Part shown: one piece after another, positions 58,022 to 64,000 of the stretch
Numbering within the stretch: position 1 is the first letter of the stretch
How the letters are laid out: each line of letters opens with the position of its first letter
Origin: Elusimicrobiota bacterium
GTDB lineage: Bacteria > Elusimicrobiota > Elusimicrobia > UBA1565 > UBA9628
DNA length: 64,000 bases
Assembly: GCA_023213235.1 (NCBI GenBank)
Contig: CP096137.1
Location: forward strand, 1,189,587 to 1,253,586
Reading direction: 5' to 3'
Program-made: the position numbers and the translations under genes
The notes under the pieces: generated by a model
Told to the model about the DNA's origin: nothing
Databases searched by the model: none
The model's input: only the letters and a program-made list of their open reading frames with translations

Positions 58022-59219
58022 ATGGTTCGAGATTTTAAGCTAGCGGGGCTCCTGGCCCTGTCGCTCCTGGCCGTGTCGTCCCCGGCGTTCGCCGACCGCC
58101 GCATCGTTGTTTTCCAGCCGCAGACTAGTCCCGCCCAGCGCGTCGCGCTGGCGAAGGCCTCGGGCGGCGACGTCGTTCGCGAATTGCCGCTGATCAACGC
58201 CGTCGTCATCGAGCACGCGACGCAGATCAGCATGGCGGAAAGCAAGCTGCGCGCGCTGGCCGAGGTCAAGCGCGTGGACCTCGACCCTAAGATCAACTGG
58301 CTTAACATGGCGGACGCGCGCGGCGTCGACTTCGCGGCGCCAAGCGCTTCCGGGATCCTCAAGGGCATCGAGGCGCTGAAGAAACGGCCGCAGGCCGTGC
58401 CCGCCGTTCCGCCGTCCGGGCAGGAGACGCCGTGGGGATCTCCCGCGTCGGCGCGCCCGACGCCTGGAAGGTCTCGCGCGGCAAGGGGGTCAAACTCGCC
58501 GTCATCGACACGGGCATCGACATGACGCACCCTGAGCTCGCCGGGATCATCAAAGGCGGCTGGAACGCGATCTCGACCGCCGCGACGTTCAACGACGACA
58601 ACGGGCACGGGACGCACGTGTCGGGCACCATCGCCGCGAAGGATGACGGCGCGGGCGTCGTCGGCGTGGCGCCGCAGATCGACCTGTACGGCGTGAAGGT
58701 CCTCGACGAGGGCGGCTCCGGCACCTTTGACGGGGTAATCGCCGGCATGCTGTGGGCCATCGAGAACAAGATGGAGATCGCGAGCATGAGCCTCGGAGCC
58801 GACCAAGGCAACCAGGCGCTGGCCGACGCGGTCGAGGCGATGCGCAAGGCGGGAGTGATTCTGATCGCGGCGTCCGGGAACTCGGGCGGCTCCGTGGGCT
58901 ATCCCGCGGCTTACCCGGGCGCGATCGCGGTCGGGGCCTCCGACTCGAAGGACAAGCTCGCCTCGTTCTCGAGCCGCGGTCCCGCGGTCGCGGTGATCGC
59001 CCCGGGAGTGGACGTCAAGTCCACCTACATGGGGGCGGCTACGACACGCTGTCGGGGACGTCGATGGCCACGCCGCACGTGGCCGGGCTCGCGGCCCTCT
59101 ACGTCGCGACGCACAAGGGCGCGACGCCGGCGCAGGCGCGCTCGGCGCTCAAGGCCGCCTCCGCCAAGCTCGCGGGCGTGCCGGACGTGGGCCAGGGGCG
59201 GGCCTTCCGAACGCCTTGA
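58022..59219 (+). CDS. Secreted subtilisin-like serine protease (two frame interruptions)
   Basis: Composite of 399 residues. Signal peptide (LAGLLALSLLAVSSPAFA), an I9-type propeptide (RRIVVFQPQTSPAQRVALAK to VKRVDLDP) and the S8 catalytic domain: Asp in KLAVIDTGIDMTHPEL, His in DNGHGTHVSGTIAA, Asn in IAASGNSGGSVGYPA, and Ser in LSGTSMATPHVAGLAAL. Length matches extracellular subtilisins. The frame breaks at G runs 58434-58437 and 59031-59035; one G at each gives PWGISRVGAP and MGGGYDTLSG. GGAGG precedes the ATG by 4-5 nt. A strong terminator follows. Confidence 0.92.
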
Positions 59220-59263
59220 AGCTCGCCCAGGGCCGCTGACCGCTGGACAGGCATTTCTATAAA

Positions 59264-59300
59264 CCGCCCCTTCCGTCCAATGGATGGAAGGGGCGGCTTT
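59264..59300 (+). terminator. Terminator after the subtilase gene
   Basis: CCGCCCCTTCC (59264-59274) pairs with GGAAGGGGCGG (59286-59296), 11 bp with an 11-nt loop, followed by CTTTA. On the minus strand it is followed by TTTATAG. Confidence 0.75.
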
Positions 59301-59380
59301 ACGCTCCCGGATCGTGCCGATCAGAGTAAAAAATCGGTCGCCGGGAGCGGCGGGCAGGTCGCAAGACCCATTATTATATA

Positions 59381-59392
59381 GGTCTTTAGACC
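59381..59392. repeat. TTTA-loop hairpin before the GH25 gene
   Basis: GGTC-TTTA-GACC, with a further GACCC-N-GGGTC context around it. Same family as the hairpins at 4319, 7331, 16645 and 57918. Confidence 0.35.
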
Positions 59393-59428
59393 CATTCTTT
59401 CCGAGCCCTCCGCGACTATCATGCTTTC

Positions 59429-60259
59429 ATGAACCCAACTCCAGTCCTCCTCGCGGTCGCGTTGGCATGGCCGGTCTCCGCGGGAGCGCAGGCCTTCTTC
59501 GACGCGGAGCGCGTTGCGGAGACCGTCGGCAACATCAAGAGTCTGGCCGGGCGCAGCGGAGCGGCGCGCTCGCTCGCAGTCCCCGCCGCCGGCCTCCCGG
59601 CGCCGGGCCCGGCTGCTTTCCCCGTGCGCGGCGTGGACGTCTCCTTCTATCAGGGAGACATCCAGTGGGAGAAAGTCGCCGCGTCGGGCATCGCCTTCGC
59701 CTTCATCAAGGCCACGCAGAACGTCGACCATGTCGACGCGAAGTTCGCGCGCAACTGGGAAGCGGCGGGGGCCGCCGGCCTCGCTCGCGGCGCCTACCAC
59801 TTCTACAGCCTGTGCAAGGACGGCGGCGCTCAGGCCGCGAACTTCATCGCGCGCGTGCCGCGCGACCCGCGGGCGCTGGCGGAGATCGTCGACGTCGAGC
59901 TTTCCGGCGACTGCGCGCGCGCGCCGTCGAAAGAGGAGTTCCTCGCGCAGTTCGCTGTGTTCGTCGCGCGCCTCGAAGCGGCTTACGGCCGTCTGCCCAT
60001 GATCTATACCAACAAGCAGGTGTACGAGAGGTATCTTAAGGAAGTCGCCGGCCGGCACAAGATATGGATCGCGGACCCTCATGGCGCTGCGCCCGAGACG
60101 CCTCCAGGCCTCGCCTGGACTTTCTGGCAGTATTCGTTTCGCGGCCGCGTCGACGGCATCGAGGGCGATGTGGACCTCAATGCGTTCAACGGCACGCGCG
60201 AGCAGTTCGCCGGTCTCGTTCCGAGCGCCGCAGCGTCGTATGCCTCCTTCAACCGATAG
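59429..60259 (+). CDS. Secreted GH25 lysozyme-like muramidase
   Basis: 276 residues. Signal peptide (PVLLAVALAWPVSAGAQA), a short linker, then the GH25 barrel from about residue 65: VRGVDVSFYQGDIQWEKV, FAFIKATQNVDHVDAKF, GAYHFYSLCKDG, EIVDVELSGDC (the DxE catalytic pair), PMIYTNKQVYERY, IWIADPHG and FWQYSFRGRVDGIEGDVDLNAFNG. GH25 enzymes cleave peptidoglycan between MurNAc and GlcNAc. TATCAT ends 6 nt before the ATG. With the subtilase and nuclease it forms a set of predatory- or scavenging-type secreted hydrolases. Confidence 0.93.
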   Translation: MNPTPVLLAVALAWPVSAGAQAFFDAERVAETVGNIKSLAGRSGAARSLAVPAAGLPAPGPAAFPVRGVDVSFYQGDIQWEKVAASGIAFAFIKATQNVDHVDAKFARNWEAAGAAGLARGAYHFYSLCKDGGAQAANFIARVPRDPRALAEIVDVELSGDCARAPSKEEFLAQFAVFVARLEAAYGRLPMIYTNKQVYERYLKEVAGRHKIWIADPHGAAPETPPGLAWTFWQYSFRGRVDGIEGDVDLNAFNGTREQFAGLVPSAAASYASFNR

Positions 60260-60328
60260 GATGGGGGTGTCAATGGGGAAATCTCGTGCTATACTTCGGC
60301 TATACTTAGGAACGCGAAAGCCGGGGCG

Positions 60329-61424
60329 TTGACGCTCGGGCTGTTGATGGGTTCTCTTTCGGCTTCGGCCCTATCCGGGCGCTTCGACGAACCGCCCTCG
60401 CGATCCGAGATCGAGGCATTGCTTGCCGGCGCGCGCCCGTCTCCCGCGCTCCCGCGGTCCGTCGCTCCTCCCGCCGTTCCCGACCTCAAGCCCGGCGACG
60501 TGATCTCGGGGCGCGTGCTCAAGGTGCTGGACGCCGACACCTTTCTGGTGAGCTATCAGGGGAGGTCCAGATCCGGCTCGACGCGGTGGACGCCCCCGAG
60601 ACGGCGAAGCCTGAGTACGGCAAGCCGGGCCAGCCCTACGGCGACGAGGCGGCCGGCTTCGTCAGCCGCCTGGTGCTGGATAAGACGGTGACGGTCTACA
60701 TTAAGGAAGCGGACAAATTCGGACGCTTCGTGGGCTGGGTCACTCTTGCGGACGGGCGCGCCCTTCAGCACGAACTTCTGCGCGAGGGCTGGGCCTGGTG
60801 GAACTTCTTCTTCAACAAGGACGAGGCGCTCAACCGCCTCGAGAACGAGGCCATCCTCGCCCGGCGGGGCCTGTGGGCCGGCAAGACGCGCGGGGGCGAA
60901 TTTTCGCCCGAGGCTCCGTGGGTCTTCCGGCGCCGGCTTGCCGCGGGACTGCGGCGAATCCTTCCGGGAGAGGAGCTTGAATTTAAGTTCAAGCGCGTGT
61001 CCGACGGCGACACCGTAGCACTCGGCACCAACCAGTCCGTCTACGATTACATCCGCTTGGCCGGCGTGGACGCGCCGGAGGTTTCCCGCAACCGGACCAA
61101 GCCCGGCCAGCCCTACGGCGCCGAGGCCGGCGCCCGGGCCGCGGAGTTGATCGCGGCCGAGGGCGCGACGATCCAGGTAAAAGTGGAAGACGTCGACCCT
61201 TACGGCCGTCTGGTCGGCTGGATCCGCCTGCGCAATCGCGGGGGGTCTGGCTCAACGAGGTCCTTGTCGAGGAAGGCTGGGCCTGGTGGTACGAGCGCTA
61301 CTATCCCGATCTTGGCGAGTTCGGCCGCAAGCAGACCCGCGCGCGCGAGGCGAAGCTCGGCCTATGGATCGATCCGGCGCCGGTGCCGCCGTGGGACTTC
61401 CGCCGCGATCAGCGCGCGAACTGA
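60329..61424 (+). CDS. Secreted protein with two staphylococcal-nuclease domains (frame interrupted)
   Basis: Composite of about 365 residues. A short hydrophobic N-terminus (LGLLMGSLSASALSG) is followed by two SNase (TNase-like) domains. Domain 1 has VLDADTFLV, LDAVDAPETAKPEYG, GRFVGWVTL and LREGWAWWN; domain 2 has VSDGDTVAL, IRLAGVDAPEVSRN, YGRLVGWIRL and VEEGWAWWYERY. The DGDT, DAPE and YGR motifs carry the Ca and catalytic Arg/Glu sites. The frame breaks at G runs 60559-60562 and 61240-61245. TTG at 60329 is the first usable start, but the ATG at 60273 would be in frame if the G4 at about 60322 is also short. Confidence 0.82.
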
Positions 61425-61439
61425 TAGGCATTGCCCGGC

Positions 61440-61460
61440 GCGGCATGATCATCATGCCGC
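61440..61460. promoter_or_regulatory. 21-nt palindrome downstream of the nuclease gene
   Basis: GCGGCATGAT-c-ATCATGCCGC is perfect over 10 bp per arm. It lies 15 nt after the stop at 61424, at the left of a 210-bp AT-richer gap that leads to the AbiE promoter. It could be a terminator or a dimeric-regulator site; no U tract follows. Confidence 0.5.
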
Positions 61461-61634
61461 TGGCAGTCTTACAGCCGTAGCGGCCACTACGCCATCCCCA
61501 GTTCAACAAATACCGCAGTACGGCACTAACTTACAACAGAAGCCAGCGGTCGCTAGCCAATGGTAAATAATTTGGCGCATATATCTTGCAAATAAGGGGA
61601 AAACAGTGTATACTAGCAACGAGAAGACGCGACC

Positions 61635-62204
61635 ATGAAAAACGCTGAGAAATTAAAAAACGCGATGACCTTGGGCCGGGTCTACCGGCGCCAAGAATTG
61701 GAGCAGTTCTCAAGCACGCCCGATCGCGACTTGAAGACCTTGGTCAAAAGCGGGGAGGTCGAAAAGCTCGCGGGGGACTCTACTATCGTCCCAAGCGAAA
61801 TGCCTTCGGCGCCGTTCCGCCGTCGGAACGAGAGCTCGTTCGCGCCTTCCTAAAGACCGATGACTTTCTTGTGACCTCGCACACCTACTTCAACCAGTTA
61901 GGCCTGGGGCTCACTCAGCTCTACAACGACAGTGTGGTTTACAACCACGCGCGCAAAGGGGATTTTAATCTGGGGGAGACGCTTTCTGTTTCGCTGCCCG
62001 CGCTCGTATCCGCGGGAGTTGAGCAAGGAGTTTCTCCTCGTCGATCTCCTGAACAACTTAAAGGAGCTCCCAGAAAACACGTCGAACGTGGTCGAGAATT
62101 TAAAGAAGCGGCTGAGCGACTTCGATGCCGACAAGGTCGAAGAAAATTTAGCGCTCTACGGGAAGGCGAGAGCGAGAGAAGCTCTGCACCAGGCCCATGC
62201 CTAA
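61635..62204 (+). CDS. AbiEi-like antitoxin (two frame interruptions)
   Basis: Composite of about 190 residues. The N-terminal winged-helix (AMTLGRVYRRQELEQFSST to LVKSGEVEKLAGGLYYRPK) is the AbiEi_4/DUF6088-type DNA-binding part. HTYFNQLGLGLTQLYNDSVVYN and GGRRFLFRCPRSYPRELSKEFLLVDLLNNL are the C-terminal antitoxin section. The frame breaks at G runs 61772-61776 (one base) and 61972-61976 (two bases lost). As a DNA-binding antitoxin it probably represses its own promoter; a TATACT box about 17 nt before the ATG lies in an AT-rich region. The toxin overlaps by 8 nt. Confidence 0.8.
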
Positions 62205-63138
62205 ATTTTTCCACGAACTCGAAGACGCGCAAGGGTTGTTCGCGGCCCTGGCCAAAGAAAAAATATTTCCGCGGCGATCGTGGAAAAAGACTACTGGGTC
62301 ATGCATTGCCTGTGGGGGCTGATCTGCGGCGGATTTAAGTTCGAGATGAAGGGGGAACTTCCCTCTCGCGCGGCTGGGACGTCATCGACCGCTTTTCAGA
62401 GGACATCGACATTCGATTCGAGCCGCCCGCGACCCTCAACGTCAGAGATGAGAAAAAGCCGGCGAACGTGCAGGCTCGTCTCGATTTCTTCGACGGGCTC
62501 GCCGCGAAGATCAAAATTCCCGGCATCGAAGTGGGGCGAAACCGGGCGCACGATCACCGCAAAGCCATGAACGGCGGGATCGGCCTCAAGTACCCGTCCC
62601 ATTTTCCGCCGGACCCCGCGCTGAAATCCGAGGTTCTTCTCGAGATCGGATTTCATCAAACCGCGCCCAATGAGCCGCGGGATTTTACGAGCTGGGCCTT
62701 GGACAAGGCGTTGACGGTGGGCTTGGACGTCGTCGACAACAGCGCCAAGCGCGTGAAATGTTTCAATCCCGAGTACACGTTCGTCGACAAGCTGCAAACA
62801 ATCTGCAGGTTCTACCGCCAGCATCGAGACGGCAAAGAAGGCGAGAAGCCCCTGCCCCGCGTATTCCTGCGCCACTACTACGATTTCTACATGCTCTTGG
62901 CCGTCGAGAGGGTCGTGCGTTTTATCGGCAGCAAGGAGTATCAGGCCTATAAGGCCGAGAAACTAAAAGGGGGGACGCAAAAGAGTTCGATTCCCGCGAG
63001 GCCTTTACGTTTCCCGATCCGGCGACCTACGCTTTGTTTGAGGCCGAATTCAAAACGATGGGGAGGCTGCTTCTTTCACCCGGCCCGACGTTTGAAGAGG
63101 TCGCCGCGAGATTGCGGGAATTCGCGCCGAAGCTCTGA
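62197..63138 (+). CDS. AbiEii-type nucleotidyltransferase toxin (three frame interruptions)
   Basis: Composite of 314 residues. The nucleotidyltransferase core is visible: KDYWVMHCLWGL, then KGGTSLSRGWDVIDRFSEDIDIRF with the GGTSLS and DxD motif of the DNA-polymerase-beta fold. RHYYDFYMLL and FVDKLQTICRFYRQ are the typical C-terminal AbiEii helices. Breaks at 62258-62263 (A run), 62351-62355 and 62969-62974 (G runs) each need one base. Toxins of this group transfer nucleotides to tRNA or bind GTP and stop growth on phage infection. It ends before an unrelated gene. Confidence 0.85.
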
Positions 63139-63177
63139 ATTTTGCGCCCGCGCCCCAATTTGTTAGACTCGCCCCCG

Positions 63178-63756
63178 ATGGCCAAGCCAAAACCGGATTA
63201 TTTCCCCCTCATCGCCGGCGCGACGCTTTATTACGTCCACGTCGATTACAGCCAATCCGAGCCAGAGGTCACTCGCATGATCTTGCGCGTCGTGAGCGCC
63301 GCCCAAGACGGCGACACACTGCGCGCGCAGGTCACCAAGCAGTGGGGCGCGGCCGCGCCGCAGACGCAGGAGCTGCGCGTCGACGGCAAAGGGGCGTGGG
63401 CCGGAAAGAACCTCGAGATTCGCTTTCCGCCCAAGCTCGGCGACGCCTGGGACGCCGCCGACGATCCCTACTACAAGCGTATGATCCTCTCTACGAAAGC
63501 CAAAGCGCGAACCATCGTCAAGGACTTCACCGACTGCCTTGAGGTCGGCTTCACCAACGAGGACACCGACTCGGGCTCGCGTTTTTACGCGCCGGGCCTC
63601 GGCCTCGTCCGTGAAGAATGGGCCGGCGAGAGCCGGAACAGCGTCCTGTCCTTGGCCGATTGGAGAATCCCGGGACAAGCGCAGACCCTAAAGCGTCAGT
63701 TAACGGCAAAGCCTCGGGGAAATGATGGGACTCTGGACCGCGACGGACACCGATGA
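63178..63756 (+). CDS. Hypothetical protein
   Basis: 192 residues, no signal peptide (KPKPDYFPLIAGATLYYVHVDY). Strand-rich: VTRMILRVVSAAQDGDTLRAQV, EIRFPPKLGDAWDAADDPYY and FYAPGLGLVREEWAGESRNSVLSL. The last phrase resembles a family of small DUF proteins that report polymer or lipid state (YAPGxGxVRxE), but I cannot name it. TAGACT ends 8 nt before the ATG. It follows the AbiE toxin by 39 nt, with its own promoter. Confidence 0.65.
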   Translation: MAKPKPDYFPLIAGATLYYVHVDYSQSEPEVTRMILRVVSAAQDGDTLRAQVTKQWGAAAPQTQELRVDGKGAWAGKNLEIRFPPKLGDAWDAADDPYYKRMILSTKAKARTIVKDFTDCLEVGFTNEDTDSGSRFYAPGLGLVREEWAGESRNSVLSLADWRIPGQAQTLKRQLTAKPRGNDGTLDRDGHR

Positions 63757-63868
63757 GCGCTACGTCGAGCTTTGGGTGCCTCTTGCAGCAGATCGGCCCT
63801 GACCTATAGCCGCCTGGGCTCGTGGACAAACATCGTGGCGGGGGTTATACTCCCCAAACTGGGTATCC

Positions 63869-64000
63869 ATGAGATTTTCCCTCATCCTGACTCTGCTAGC
63901 CCTATCGGCGCTGCCATCCCGCGCCGACGACGCGGCCCCGTTGCCCAAAGAACAACCCCAGGACGCGCAACCCGCGCCCGCGCCGCAACTCATGCACCTT
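63869..64000 (+). CDS. Exported protein (partial, runs off right edge)
   Basis: First 44 residues only. The signal peptide (RFSLILTLLALSALPSRADD) is followed by a Pro/Gln-rich linker (KEQPQDAQPAPAPQ). TATACT at about 63846 lies 17-18 nt before the ATG. No domain visible. Confidence 0.55.
   Translation, partial: MRFSLILTLLALSALPSRADDAAPLPKEQPQDAQPAPAPQLMHL

Noticed and set aside
60273..60332. ATG at 60273 as the start of the double-nuclease gene
   Set aside because: It requires one more unproven base in the G4 run at about 60322; kept only as an alternative to the TTG at 60329.

Overview
The window is a GC-rich bacterial chromosome segment from a diderm: it encodes an ExbB-ExbD-ExbD-TonB system, a TonB-dependent receptor, an outer-membrane barrel and several lipoproteins. 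Gene content and style (pyruvate phosphate dikinase, PA2779/PA2778-type secretion genes, many secreted TPR and propeller proteins) resemble uncultured Elusimicrobiota-like lineages, but that placement is an inference without any marker-gene search.

Layout. 0-19.5 kb: housekeeping and envelope genes (ileS-lspA, rlmD, a class III aminotransferase, copA-queF-glycosyltransferase, a peptidoglycan amidase, an FKBP) mixed with secreted proteins of unknown role, including a protein of about 969 residues with a glycine-zipper tail. 19.9-29.8 kb: tRNA-Val, thrS and a TPR/ExbB/ExbD/ExbD/TonB operon. 29.8-41.8 kb: a PA2779/PA2778/TPR operon, ppdK, gapA-arginase-pgk-secG, tRNA-Leu, a divergent substrate-binding protein/desaturase pair and tRNA-Ala. 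41.8-45.9 kb: a mobile-element-like island next to tRNA-Ala with two RadC-type JAB proteins, an ECF sigma factor, a plasmid/phage-type hypothetical, four copies of a double-hairpin repeat and two copies of a structured leader flanked by inverted repeats. 45.9-54.7 kb (mostly minus strand): a type III polyketide synthase-methyltransferase-FAD oxidoreductase cassette, a nuclease-like gene, an FMN-binding-like protein and a TPP-riboswitch-controlled TonB receptor. The last two are separated by an inserted merR-merTP-CopZ-like cassette that is bounded by direct repeats. 54.7-64 kb: secreted enzymes (barnase with barstar, subtilase, GH25 lysozyme, double nuclease-like protein) and an AbiE toxin-antitoxin pair.

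Two features run through the whole window. First, at least fourteen genes have a TANNNT -10 box ending 5 to 9 nt (mostly 6) before the start codon and no Shine-Dalgarno, which implies leaderless transcription. Second, 18 genes are broken by frame changes at 26 places; 22 of these lie in G runs of the given strand, and every break is explained by loss of one or two bases. I treat these as assembly or read errors and annotate the genes as single reading frames.

The strongest novelty candidates are the paired inverted-repeat leader elements in the 41.8-45.9 kb island, the double-hairpin repeats in the same island, the palindromic shared -10 element between rlmD and the aminotransferase, and the merA-less mercury cassette with its flanking repeats.
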